Positions 44,847-57,103 of a stretch of 64,000 bases of DNA are shown here, piece after piece. This stretch comes from Semisulcospira habei (Eukaryota; Mollusca; Gastropoda; Semisulcospiridae): the NCBI GenBank assembly GCA_036245525.1, contig BTPG01000004.1, forward strand, positions 231,554,004 through 231,618,003. Direction: 5' to 3'. Below the pieces are notes generated by a model. It was not told the DNA's origin. It ran no database searches and saw only the letters and a list, made by a program, of their open reading frames with translations. Position 1 is the first letter of the stretch; every line of letters begins with the position of its first letter. A program made the translations under genes and the position numbers.

Positions 44847-46154
44847 ATGCCCCCTAAACGGGATACCAGGGCCACCCGTGCCACGTCGGGGCACGACCCT
44901 GAGTCCGAGGGTGGTGGTGCAGGGGATGAGGGTCCAGGAGAGAGAGGAGCCACTTTGGACACTCCCTCTCGGAAGGAAACGGTGGTGAGTACCCTTACCC
45001 GTACTCTCACTGCAGCAGGACTGACACCCAGTAGGGATCAGGAAAGTAAAGAGGGGTTAGGGGTGATGGTAAACCCATATGAGCAGTATAAAGTGCTAGG
45101 AGAGGGCCTAGGACTTAGTGGGGGAGCCCTAACCCAGTTCATCCTGTCCGAAGTTAGGAGAGAGGAAGAAAAACGGGAACGTGACCTAGAGCGTAGGGCG
45201 TTAGAGAGGCAGCTCCAGATGGACCGTGAGGCGGTAGAGAGACGGCTCCAGATGGACCGCGAGGCAGTAGAGAAGCAGCGTCAGATGGACCGCGAGGCAG
45301 CCGAGAGACGGCTCCAGATGGACCGTGAGGCAGCAGAGCAAGCTAGGCGGGATGACTTAGCATTGACCGAACGTAAGCTAGCTGCCGCGGAACAAGCACG
45401 GAGAGAGGAGCTAGCTGCCGCGGAACAAGCACGGAAAGAAGAGCTCGTCGCGGCCGAAACGCGGCTTAGATTACAGTTAGCAGCATCGGAAAAGAAGTCA
45501 GTTACGGAGTCTAGTCAGCATTACTCGCTCAAGATGCGTCCGTTAGAGGATAAGGAAGATGTGGAATCTTACCTTCAGCTCTTTGAGAGAGTAGCCGAAA
45601 CCCAGGGGTGGCCGAAAGAGGTATGGGGGATCAGGTTAGCACCTCTATTGCAGGGGGAGGCCCGTGATGCATACCTTAGGCTGACGGTAGAGCAAGGGAA
45701 AGATTTTGAGGTGGTGAGGGAGACCTTATTGAGAAGATTCAGGCGTGACGCCGAATATTACAGGAGCCAGTTTCGCGAAGCCAAAAAGGAGAGTCTCGAA
45801 ACGTTTTCCCAGTTGTTCGTTAGGTTAAAGACCTCAGTCAAGCGTTGGTTCACTTCAGGCCATAAGAACATAGAGGACGTAGAACAAGTGCTAGACATGT
45901 TTCTGTCTGAGCAACTTTATGCTATTATGAACGCAGATCTTGAAATGTTTGTTAGGGAAAAACGTCCTAGGAATGGTGAAGAGGCCGCGGAGCTAGCGCA
46001 GCTCCATATCGACACCAAACGGGCAGTCTCGCGTCCATTGGGTGGGGGGCCGATTCGTCCGCCGTTCAAGAAGGACAAAGGGTCGAATAAACCCCCTGAG
46101 GCCAAAGCAGAACATAGGGCAGAACCAGCTAGTTCAGGCAGGGGGGACTGGTGA
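44847..46154 (+). CDS. gag: Gmr1-like Gypsy Gag with SCAN-like capsid domain
   Basis: The frame opens at 44670, but the likely start is MPPKRDTRATRATSG at 44847. The 59 codons before it look like leader. Residues about 100-220 are a charged heptad-like coiled coil built from QMDREAVE repeats. Residues about 228-388 form the capsid domain: EDVESYLQLFERVAETQGWP, YRSQFREAKKESLETFSQLF, VEQVLDMFLSEQLYAIM and MFVREKRPRNGEEAAELAQL. The last part closely follows the pattern of the vertebrate SCAN domain, which is known to derive from a Gmr1-like Gag. It ends SSGRGDW at a stop. The zinc knuckle lies in the next frame. Confidence 0.8.
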   Translation: MPPKRDTRATRATSGHDPESEGGGAGDEGPGERGATLDTPSRKETVVSTLTRTLTAAGLTPSRDQESKEGLGVMVNPYEQYKVLGEGLGLSGGALTQFILSEVRREEEKRERDLERRALERQLQMDREAVERRLQMDREAVEKQRQMDREAAERRLQMDREAAEQARRDDLALTERKLAAAEQARREELAAAEQARKEELVAAETRLRLQLAASEKKSVTESSQHYSLKMRPLEDKEDVESYLQLFERVAETQGWPKEVWGIRLAPLLQGEARDAYLRLTVEQGKDFEVVRETLLRRFRRDAEYYRSQFREAKKESLETFSQLFVRLKTSVKRWFTSGHKNIEDVEQVLDMFLSEQLYAIMNADLEMFVREKRPRNGEEAAELAQLHIDTKRAVSRPLGGGPIRPPFKKDKGSNKPPEAKAEHRAEPASSGRGDW

Positions 46155-49100
46155 ACGGCTGTGTTTTAAATGTAACAAATCAGGGCACTTAGCAAGGAAT
46201 TGTCAGAGTAAGGCGTCAGTTAACCAAGTCACCATTGCCTCTGAGACAGTAGCCGTAATGACAGAGCCCGTGACCGTAGGGATGCGGACGATCCGGCCCT
46301 ACGACCCGTGGAGTAAGGGATTAGCCAAGGGAAAGGAAGTTCGTATCATGCGTGATACCGGCGCGGATATGAGTGCGATCGCCGCCAAGTGGATAGAACC
46401 CAGGGATTTTACAGGTCGGTTCATAGACGTCAATCCCGTCGACCATACTAAGTCCGATAAGTATCCGACTGCATGGGTTGAAATCGATTCCCCATTCGTG
46501 CGAGGGACGATCGAACTTATCGTAATGGAGCGCATGGGACCGGACGTAATCCTAGGGAACTGGGTGACTTTTGCAGATGGGAAACGTAGTCTCGTATCCA
46601 TTGATGCCAGTGAGTGTGCTATGGCAGCAGCAGTCCAAACTCGAGCTCAGATTCAGAGAGAAAAGGAGGGAGAGAGCGCGCTTAAAGTCGTTAAGCAGGC
46701 CGATCTCAATGTGACTCCTGCCCAACTGATAGAGTGGCAGAACCAGGACGAAACTCTAGCTCGCGCTAGGAAGTTGGCCGAAGAGGGCCGAGCAATTCCG
46801 TCAGGGAAAAGTCTGATAGAATTTTGCAGGAGGAAGGGAATTCTGTATCGGGTCTATAGCAAAGGAGGCAGCCAAACGTCCCAGTTAGTCGTCCCGAAGC
46901 CCTTGAGGGAGACTGTAATGCGTTTAGCGCATGACCCACCGATGGGGGGGCATTTGGGAGGCAAGAGAACCCGGGAACGCATTTGGGGTACTTTCTATTG
47001 GCCGGGGCTGTGTGCTCAAGTTCGCAGGTACTGTGAGTCGTGCGAACAATGTCAGAAAGTAGTACCAAGAGGGAGAGTACCACGGGTTCCTATGCAACAG
47101 CTTCCGCTAGTAGAAGAACCATTTCAGAGAGTAGCGGTAGACATTGTGGGGCCTATTGCTCCAGCTTCCGACAGAGGAAACCGGTTCATTCTCGTGACCG
47201 TCGATTACGCCACTCGATACCCCGAGGCAGTACCTTTAAAGGGGATCGAAGCAGAAAGGGTCGCTGAGGCATTGTTAGAAATCTGGTCTAGGGTGGGAAT
47301 TCCGAGGGAGGTGCTCACCGACCAAGGGTCCCAGTTCACCTCACAAGTGATGTCTGAAGTCAACCGTTTGCTGTGCATACAAGGCAAGTGTACTACTCCT
47401 TACCATCCGCAGGCAAATGGCCTAGTCGAACGTTTCAACGGTACCTTGGTGTCCATGTTGAAGAAGTTAGCTAGCGAGCAACCTCGATGTTGGGACAGAT
47501 ACATTCCCTCATTGCTGTTTGCGTACAGGGAGGTTCCTCAGGAATCGACGGGGTTCGCGCCGTTCGAGTTATTGTACGGCAAGACTGTAAGGGGGCCCAT
47601 GTCAGTTCTACGGGATCTGTGGACGAAAGAGCAGATGGGAGAAGAGGTGAGAGATGCAAGCCAGTACGTGGTAGATTTACGGAATCGCATTGAAGAGACT
47701 TGCAGGTTAGCGCAACAGAATCTGAAGCTAGCTTCGAAAAAGCAGAAACAGCACTTTGACCGCAGAGCCAAACCACGCAGTTTTAGTGCAGGAGACAAGG
47801 TTTTGTTGTTACTTCCAGTTAAACACAACAAGCTGGAGATGGCTTGGCAGGGACCGTTCGAAGTTCTAGAGAGAGTCGGAGAGTGTGATTACAGGGTACG
47901 GGTGGGCAGTAAAAATAAACTGTACCATGCAAATCTGTTGAAAAAGTTCCAAGAACGAGTGTCAGTAGCTACAGTAGTGATAGATGAGGAGGACGAAGAT
48001 GAGGGGGGGGGGGGGGGGGGAGAGGCATTCATGGTGGTAAAGGAAGTACCCACCATTCCTTTGGTAGTGTCTGAAGGACCCTCCGACGTCCATCTTGATC
48101 CTAACTGTCCAGAAATCCATTCTAGTATACAAGCTCTGACTGTCCAGTTTAAGGATATTTTGACAGATTATCCGTTGAGGACGACACTAGACTCCTGTGA
48201 AATCCATTTGACTGATGAAGTGCCGGTGAGAACGAAGCAATATCCTCTACCTCATTCTCAGCTAGAGGTAGTCAAAGCCGAAGTGGACGCTATGCTAGAG
48301 ATGGGAGTAATCGAGAGAGCCAATTCCCCATACAGCTCACCGATCGTCTTGGTGAAGAAGAAAGATGGCACTGTTAGGTTTTGCGTGGACTTTAGAAAAC
48401 TGAACCAAAAGGTCGTGTTCGATGCGGAGCCAATGCCTGACGTGGAGTACCTATCCAAGGCTAAGTACTTGAGTAAGTTAGATCTAGCTAAAGGCTACTG
48501 GCAGGTACCCATGTTAGAGAGCGACAAACCGAAAACTGCTTTCACCACACCGGCAGGGCAATTTCAGTGGAAAGTAATGCCTTTCGGGTTAAAGACGGCG
48601 GGGGCAATCTTTTCCCGAATGATGAGGAGGTTACTAGAACCTTTGCGATTGACGGAAGTTAGCAATTTCATGGACGACGTCATGATTGCTTCCTCCACTA
48701 AAGAACGTCACTTACAGTGTATTGCCCAGCTCTTTGGTAGGCTAAGAGAGGTCCAGTTGGCGGCCAGACCTACAAAGTGTTACTTGGGGTTCAAGCAGTT
48801 GGAATATCTGGGGCATACAGTGGGTAACGGTCAGATAAAACCAGAGGGAGACAAGATGCAGCGGATAAAAGACGCGCCGCGACCACAAACAAAGAAACAA
48901 GTCAGATCGTTTCTTGGGTTGGCAAATTATTACCGCCGGTTCGTTCCTAACTTTGCGGCCATAGCAGCCCCACTAACCGACCTGACCAAGGGAGGGAAAA
49001 CTGGACAGATCGGTTGGAACGATGCATGTGAGACAGCATTTGAGACGCTGAAGGCGCGACTGTGTTCAGGTCCTGTGTGCTCATTGCCAGACTTCGATCG

Positions 49101-49473
49101 TCTCTTCGTGTTGCAGACAGATGCGTCCGATGGGGGGGTAGGGGCCGTATTATGTCAGGACCATGGTAACGGTTTACAGCCTGTTGCATGCGCGAGCAAG
49201 AAACTATCCAAAGCAGAGCGTAACTACTCCACCATCGAAAAGGAGTGTCTTGCAATCGTGTGGGGAATTCAAAAATTCCGTCAGTATCTGTATGGTAGGA
49301 CATTTGTCGTACAGACCGACCATAGACCATTGCAGTACTTGCAACAAGCTAAATCCACAAACAGTCGACTGATGAGGTGGGCTTTGCAGTTGCAGCCATT
49401 TTCCATTAGAGTAGAAAGCATAGCCGGTAAAGTAAATGTTCCTGCTGACTTTTTGAGTAGGACAGGGTGGTAG
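46042..49473 (+). CDS. pol: Gmr1-like Gypsy Pol (PR-INT-RT-RH)
   Basis: This is an open frame of 1143 residues. In order: zinc knuckle CFKCNKSGHLARNC (41-54), protease RDTGADMSAI (about 104-113), integrase HHCC (about 295-335, ending YCESCEQC), and integrase core VAVDIVGP, LTDQGSQFTS and HPQANGLVERFNG (D about 366, D about 425, E about 461). RT then has VKKKDGTVRFCVDFRKLN, MPFGLKTAGAIFSRMM and NFMDDVMIAS (about 875). RNase H has LQTDASDGGVGAVL, IEKECLAIVWGI and TDHRPLQYL. Integrase before RT is the Copia-like order diagnostic of Gmr1-type Gypsy elements. All catalytic residues are present. It lies +1 to gag. A G-run (about 48005-48020) encodes poly-Gly. Confidence 0.88.
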   Translation: MGGRFVRRSRRTKGRINPLRPKQNIGQNQLVQAGGTGERLCFKCNKSGHLARNCQSKASVNQVTIASETVAVMTEPVTVGMRTIRPYDPWSKGLAKGKEVRIMRDTGADMSAIAAKWIEPRDFTGRFIDVNPVDHTKSDKYPTAWVEIDSPFVRGTIELIVMERMGPDVILGNWVTFADGKRSLVSIDASECAMAAAVQTRAQIQREKEGESALKVVKQADLNVTPAQLIEWQNQDETLARARKLAEEGRAIPSGKSLIEFCRRKGILYRVYSKGGSQTSQLVVPKPLRETVMRLAHDPPMGGHLGGKRTRERIWGTFYWPGLCAQVRRYCESCEQCQKVVPRGRVPRVPMQQLPLVEEPFQRVAVDIVGPIAPASDRGNRFILVTVDYATRYPEAVPLKGIEAERVAEALLEIWSRVGIPREVLTDQGSQFTSQVMSEVNRLLCIQGKCTTPYHPQANGLVERFNGTLVSMLKKLASEQPRCWDRYIPSLLFAYREVPQESTGFAPFELLYGKTVRGPMSVLRDLWTKEQMGEEVRDASQYVVDLRNRIEETCRLAQQNLKLASKKQKQHFDRRAKPRSFSAGDKVLLLLPVKHNKLEMAWQGPFEVLERVGECDYRVRVGSKNKLYHANLLKKFQERVSVATVVIDEEDEDEGGGGGGEAFMVVKEVPTIPLVVSEGPSDVHLDPNCPEIHSSIQALTVQFKDILTDYPLRTTLDSCEIHLTDEVPVRTKQYPLPHSQLEVVKAEVDAMLEMGVIERANSPYSSPIVLVKKKDGTVRFCVDFRKLNQKVVFDAEPMPDVEYLSKAKYLSKLDLAKGYWQVPMLESDKPKTAFTTPAGQFQWKVMPFGLKTAGAIFSRMMRRLLEPLRLTEVSNFMDDVMIASSTKERHLQCIAQLFGRLREVQLAARPTKCYLGFKQLEYLGHTVGNGQIKPEGDKMQRIKDAPRPQTKKQVRSFLGLANYYRRFVPNFAAIAAPLTDLTKGGKTGQIGWNDACETAFETLKARLCSGPVCSLPDFDRLFVLQTDASDGGVGAVLCQDHGNGLQPVACASKKLSKAERNYSTIEKECLAIVWGIQKFRQYLYGRTFVVQTDHRPLQYLQQAKSTNSRLMRWALQLQPFSIRVESIAGKVNVPADFLSRTGW

Positions 49474-49549
49474 AAACCGTAAATGTGGAAGCAGTATTGG
49501 GACAGTCATATAGTAATCAAACCCGGGTGTTTGATCTGGGAGGGGGGTA

Positions 49550-50040
49550 TGTCACGTAACGGATGTGACATGTTGTTTTATTTTTTCGCCAAGTCGTTTT
49601 TTTGTTAATAAATGTAGATCGCCGAATTCTGTAAATAGCCTTAGTTTAGGGAAGTTAATAAATGTAGTGTGAGCGTAATCGTAAAGCCCATGCAGCAAGC
49701 TTAACAGTGAGCGAGTACAGCGGTTGCACGCTTTAGCCAAGTAGCTTTAACCGAACAGTGTTCAGAAGTAAAGTTAAACTGCAAGGTAGCAGAAGGATAT
49801 TACAGTCAGTCAGCGGAGTTAGCCAGCGAAGTGAGAGTCTGGGTCAGGGTGCGGCCTCGTTTGGAGCCCTTGACAAGCTGTGTGAGGGTTGTTTTACCCT
49901 CCCTGCAAGACCACGGCCAGTGTTCCTGGGTGTGGGTGTCCCGAGAGACTTGTGACCACGGCTGCTACTCACCAGAAGACCCCTCCGGTTCGTCTTCGTC
50001 TTGTTTTGTCTCGTCCTGCCGGAGGACTCACCAGTGACAG
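49550..50040 (+). repeat. Gypsy 3' LTR
   Basis: A polypurine tract (gggagggggg) ends at 49547. The repeat then starts tgtcacgtaacgg and ends ccagtgaca, giving matching TGTCA..TGACA ends (491 bp). No matching 5' LTR is visible upstream of gag, where DIRS and LINE fragments and the gap lie, so the element is 5'-truncated or its LTR is in unsequenced DNA. Confidence 0.6.
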
Positions 50041-50364
50041 GTATTTACTCATGCCATTTTCCTCAGTTAGCTGCTGTGCTCTCGGGTGTGTGAATGTGTA
50101 TATAAGTGCGGAAGGGTATGTTCGTCTAGTTTTTTAGTGATGTTTTAATCGAGTCTTTAACCATGTTTTTTAGGTTGGGTTGTAATGTGATGGGTGTCGG
50201 ATTTAGTTGTTTATGTTCGGCTGGGTCTTTTTCTATCTTTGATATTTTTCCACACTTTTTGACCCGCATCATAGTCATACTGAGGCTAAATAGCTTCAAA
50301 TCTGTTCACTGCCATAATTCTATGCAAGCTACATTACAGTACTTACAGATGAGGACATAGACCA
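50041..50364. other. No gene seen
   Basis: This is unique-looking sequence after the LTR, with short frames only. Confidence 0.3.
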
Positions 50365-50496
50365 ATGGCTTTAGTTCAAGGGTGGTGCCACAATAGCTTG
50401 GCGCCTAGAGGCACCAAGCTATTCTGGCACTAACCCTTGGACTATTTCAGTTACACTAGTTGCACACACTGGTGTATTCCGAATGATAAGGGTTAA
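50365..50496. mobile_element. Hairpin MITE family A, degenerate
   Basis: The arms tagttcaagggtggtgccac / actaacccttggacta flank agcttggcgcctagaggcac. The right end is gataagggttaa at 50496. The left end has decayed. Confidence 0.5.
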
Positions 50497-51088
50497 TATT
50501 CAAAATGCTCTGTTGCTGTTTGTCTGAAACTCCAGAGTACCCCAAAACGCACAAAAAAAGTCCTTTAATTTCCAGAATACATTATGTTGATTCTCACATC
50601 AATGCCATGATAAACTGTTTTGCTTCAAAAGGACAAAACGCAGCAATGTTTAAACGATTTCCTCTGTAAAAATCATAATCGAAAGGTTTCGGGCCAGTGT
50701 TTATTGAATTTTGCACCATACTATGTAAAGAATGTTAAAGCACACATACACATTTAAGTTGGAAAAAAAAAATTAATGTGAAAAAGAAGTATTCCATGAA
50801 CTTGACCTTATTACAGACGCCTACTGTTGTGAAGACACCCATTTTGACTGTAATGCCAGTTTCATTTGTGTGAGAGAGACACCCACCCACTTTATTGGCA
50901 GAAACCCATTTTTTCGGCATCTAGTGGCTCTGTTTCTAGAAAATGTCTATTTTATTTTAAGTTATAGAGCTTAGTTATAATGTGAGTTCTAAACATTCGC
51001 ATCAATTCCAGAGCCCTAGAATAAATAGAAATATGGGAACCCATTTTCACATGAAATGCTAGGTAACCCACTCTGATGGTTGCGTCTC

Positions 51089-51183
<95 letters not shown>

Positions 51184-51351
51184 TGCAACGCATCACTCGA
51201 GTAATGACCGTCTCGCATTACTCTTGTGCTGCATTGCATCTGGCACACAAGTGTGCGTGCATATGTGTGAATGTAACGCATGACTCGAGTAACAGGCACC
51301 ATGCGTTACCCTTGTGCTGCCTTACATCTGACTGAATGTGTGTGTGCGTGC

Positions 51352-51383
<32 letters not shown>
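50497..51383. repeat. Non-coding with (GT)n microsatellite
   Basis: GT repeats fill about 51091-51181, and again from about 51349 into the duplicated segment. Two copies of a 'cgcatgactcgagtaa' type phrase flank the microsatellite (51187 and 51278). No gene is seen. Confidence 0.5.
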
Positions 51384-51393
<10 letters not shown>

Positions 51394-51734
51394 GTGTGTG
51401 CGTGTCTGTGTGGTGTGGTGTGGTGTGGTGTGGTGTGGTGTGTTTGTGTGTGTGTGGGTACGTACGTATGTAAAAGTACATTTTTGGCTCACGTGTGAAG
51501 CAAAAGTGAGTCTATGTTTTAGGCCAGTGGTCGTCCGTCCGTCCGTCGTAAACTTTAACGTTGGCATTTTCTCGGAGACTTTTCAAGCCATATTCTTCAA
51601 ACTTGGCCCAAAGATACCTTGTGGCGAGGCCTTTCTAAATATACCAATTTGAGTGACCTCTCACAAAGGTCAAGATCACAGGGGCTCAGGAAATAGGTCC
51701 AAAATAGCTATATTTTGACATTTATTTTCTTCAT

Positions 51735-52437
51735 TCGGCCCCTGGAAACAAGGTCTATCGCATTGCCCCTCCCCCCCCCCCCCTCACCCCTGCACTCCCC
51801 GCTGTTTGATTTTTCAACCCCAGAAAGCAAGGTCTGTCGCTCCCCCCCTCTTTCCTCCCCCCCCCCCCCAGCCCCTGCCCCAGATTTGAATTTTGCGGCC
51901 CCCTGGAAGCAAGGTCTGTCGACTACCCCCCCCCCCCTCTCCCTGTTGTTATATTATTTGACCTCTGGAAGTAAGGTCTGTCTGCCCCCCCCCACCCCCC
52001 CCTCTCCGTTGTTATATTATTTGGCCTCTGGAAGTAAGGTCTGTCCCCGCCCCCCCCCCCCCCCCCCCCCCCTTATCGGGTTGTTTGAATTTTGCGGTCC
52101 CTGGAAGCAAGGATGGTCAAATAACCCCCCCCCCCCTCCTCCCCTTTGTTTGATTCTTCTGCCCCTGGAAGCAAGGTGTGACGCCCCCCACATTATTGTT
52201 TGATTACAATGTCTGACAACACCCCCACCCACCCCACCCCACCCCATTTGATTTTGCGGCCAATGGAATCAAGGTCTGACGACCACTAGTACCACCCACC
52301 CCCCTGTTGTCTGATCTATCAGCCCCTGGAAGCAAGAGCCTGATGCCTACCCCCCGTTTTCCTAAACCCTGGAAGCAATTCATGTTCCCAAACAAGAAGT
52401 TTGCCCCCCGCCCCCTCCCCTGGAGTAAGGTGTGATC
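51735..52437 (+). repeat. C-rich minisatellite, about 11 units
   Basis: Units of about 60-75 bp read 'cccctggaagcaaggtctgtcg', a C-run, then 'gttgtttgattttgcgg'. Variants include gaagtaaggtctgtc and gaatcaaggtctgac. The same array is at 57462-58155 in the second segment copy. Proline- or glycine-rich frames here are artefacts. Confidence 0.65.
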
Positions 52438-53438
52438 CGACCCTGTGATGTGTTCTTAGAACATTTCGGCAGTATTTCTGATTGTGTCTTAACCCATTTC
52501 GCCCGGGTCCCTGAAGCAGGAGATGGACTGACCATGATAATTCAAGGGTACTGTCAGATTAGCTTGGTGCCTTCAGTGTTATTTTGCATGATCCAGCTAC
52601 ACTGGCTGCATCTGAGGTGGCATTCTGCTGTAATTGTCATTAAGGATGTCTCTGGTGTCTATTCTGAGCCAAACACAACCACTTTTACACTGCGTAAAGC
52701 TCATTTGAGTGCATTGTAATGGGACCGGCAGTCGTGGCTACCAGTACAGGCTTTTACAGGAGTGTTGACAGGTTTGGCACACACATGCCTGCTGCATTTG
52801 CAACATGAGTTGAGGTCTTCTGAGACTCTGACACGTGTGTTTTATATAAAAATGAACTGTACATAACCATTTTTCCCTGCTACCTCCTAAATAAGCACTC
52901 CAGACACTTGTTTGGGTATGCAGTGTGTCCCGCGTAGCATAGTTTTGGCTGTTTTGTGTAGTCTTTTGTCTGTGGGTTAGTTCAGTAGACTTAATGTTTA
53001 AATTGCCACAGCTGTTTCATGACCCCTGTTGACTGTGGAAAAGATTGCAAGCAGCATAGGGCATGGTAGCTGGTTACAGGCCTCTCTCTTCCTGCTTGTT
53101 GACAACAGGGTCAACGAGGATGCCTGAGCATTGTCTTTTTGGCTGCCCTGAGATACACAAGGAAATGGCCTTGGGTCTGAAAGCTCATTTTTCATCAATG
53201 TCAGTGTCATGGTAACCTTTTTCAGTTGTCCAGCCCACCAGAAGTCAGTTTGATTCTATTGCATGTGTGTGTAAACTTGGAAAAACAGAAAAAGTAGGGG
53301 GGTAGGGGGGGGGGGTAGTGGAAAAATATGGAAAAAAAAAAACCTTTCATGTGTCTGTGTCTCAAATCCAACATTTCTAAAGATCAGATATATTACTTGA
53401 TGTACATGCCAATTTTGGAGGCATTCTGACCATATATA

Positions 53439-55005
<1,567 letters not shown>

Positions 55006-55522
55006 CGCTTCACATAATGGGCCATAACATAAAGATGCAGCAACATTCAATGGTGTCGCTTTGGGTTTGACTTAGCTAGTGTCTAAGGGTTGCACTGATG
55101 GCAGATTGAATGGTGTTCAGGTGGGAGAGTCTGTCTTTCAGGTCAGGCAGTAAGAGGACCGGTGTTTTTAAAAATAATTTTTGTCTTGTTTGAAAATTTG
55201 TAGTAGGGCTGAATGTTGGAATTTGCTGGAAATTTCTGGTTAGCTGAGAGGAGACATGTTCGGTGCTTTGATTCATACCATCCTGAGCTTATACAGTGGA
55301 CAATTGTGGGCCTATGTTGAGTTGCCGTTGACGTAATGATTTGAGGGGCACGCTGATTTCAGCGGTGATTGGGTGTGGGGTTGGTAAGGAATCAGGTTCA
55401 GAGCCAAGAAATGAGACTGTCAATGTGCTGTTCTTTTGGTTATTTTGTGCATGGCAAATGTGCAGCTGGTGGGCGCTGCTCTTTAGGGGTTTGAAATATT
55501 AGGGGATGCCTGGGACTGACTA

Positions 55523-55730
55523 TGGCTAAGAGACTGGGCAGTACAAAAACGGCACTGTGTTCCGTGGCCTGCACTTGATCGTGACTCTAATGTATGAGGT
55601 AGGTTTGGTCAATAAGAGTGCATCATGGGACAGGGAAATCCCCTCTTACATAGATTCCAGCGCCAACTTTGAGTGCTTTTGAGCGAAGAAATTGCGAGTT
55701 TTTCTGACTTTTTTGGAGCGGTGCTTTTTC
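55523..55730. other. Unique linker between duplicated segments, left part
   Basis: No gene is visible. It begins at the duplication breakpoint. Confidence 0.3.
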
Positions 55731-55734
55731 GTGA

Positions 55735-56337
55735 TGGCTGAAAACTTCGATAGGGCAAAGTGAGCGGCACAAGAGACTATTCTACGGAGGAAGTTTTGCG
55801 TCGTTTGAACCTCCTACGATCACAAACTGATGTTGATTCGAACGAGGAGCCTCCAAAGTTGACCATGAGTTTTTTTTGTGTGTGGAAATTTGCAAGATAG
55901 CTCTGATAACGATCCTAGTGCGAGCACTCTCGCAAGCAGATTTCATGTAGAAGAGTGTTGTGTATTCTTCATGGACGACTATGCTTGTGAGTTAGTGTGT
56001 TCGCCCGGCAGTGGATTATCTGTAGAGCTCTGAACAACCGACTATGCTTCAGTTGTGAGTTGAACATTTTCTTAATATATTTCTTGACATGTTATCATGT
56101 GTTTGTTACTGTGTTGGTGACTGCCTTGTGTGTAAACTGTCTGTTGTGTGTGTTGAGAACACAGATTTTGTCTATTCTTCTTGCATCAGGCCAGATATAA
56201 AACTTTGATTGAGTGAGTCATATGAAGAAAAAAAGGTGTCAGTGTACAAATTTTGTTTTCTCATCTCCATGTTGTTTTTTAAATGAAGTAATGAACTGGG
56301 AAATGCAACATTTTAACACCTGTGGCGGCGAAAGGGT
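55735..56337 (+). pseudogene. piggyBac-like transposase N-terminus and right end
   Basis: The plus strand reads MAENFDRAK, a stop, then in another frame RDYSTEEVLRRLNLLRSQ and SNEEPPKLT. This resembles the acidic '.YS.EE.L..L' N-terminus of piggyBac transposases. At 56320-56337 the sequence ggcggcgaaagggttaa has the CCCTTT..TTAA end (inverse orientation). The DDE core is absent. It could be a relic of the autonomous relatives of the TTAA MITEs. Confidence 0.35.
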
Positions 56338-57103
56338 TAAATTTCAGTCTTATGTGCGTTTGGATTATAATATCTGCAAAGGAATACAACTCCGCCATAG
56401 CCAGTCCCAAGCCTGGTTGGGAAAGGAGGAGGGTTTTTTTTTCTCAAATACTGCTCACAAAGTCTTCAAACCCAAACTTGCTACAGTACAGAGATACCTG
56501 ATGGTAAAATCTATCTATGCATACTGATTTGGAATTGGATAACCCTTCGGATAGGGTCATAGGCTTGCAAATGTGTGTAAAATGCCGATTTTTGATAACA
56601 TTGTAGGTATCAACATTTTCACAAAAATGTTCAATTAAATTTGGCACAAAGGTTGCTGATGATAAGAGTAAGACCATCATGTGCATACTAATTTACTTAA
56701 CTCATGTTGCAAATGTCAAGGGTGGGGGTGTACATATGTGTGAAAAAAACTTACATTTTGAGAAAACATAGACTTTGCTGGTGCGAAAGCCAGTCCTTTA
56801 CTTATGGTCACAAAGGTCACACAAAAGTATATATCGGTTGTCCACGTGAGCCATAATGGCTTGGCCTTTCTTGTGGAAAGAATTGTAGTTGCATGTATCA
56901 TCAACAGTTTTGCAAAATTTTCAATCAAATTTGGCACAAAGGTAGCTGATGATAAGACCTTCCTAAGTAATAATGTATATTATACTAGTTCAGTCAACTC
57001 TATGATATCATAAAGGTCAAGGGTCACGGGTGTTTGACAGCTGTGTCAAAGCATGTGACTGTGTGTGTGTGTGTGTATGTGTGTGTGTGCGTGTCTGTGT
57101 GTG
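56338..57103. repeat. Diverged mollusc-type repeat, two overlapping units
   Basis: Phrases such as 'aatttggcacaaaggt.gctgatgataag' occur at about 56637 and 56928, and 'aaggtcaagggtcacggg' at about 57011, related to 21780-22080. No gene is seen. Confidence 0.4.

Noticed and set aside
51096..51567. Cys/Val and His/Thr frames over GT repeats (also 41453-41719 and 57017-57219)
   Set aside because: These are pure dinucleotide-repeat artefacts.
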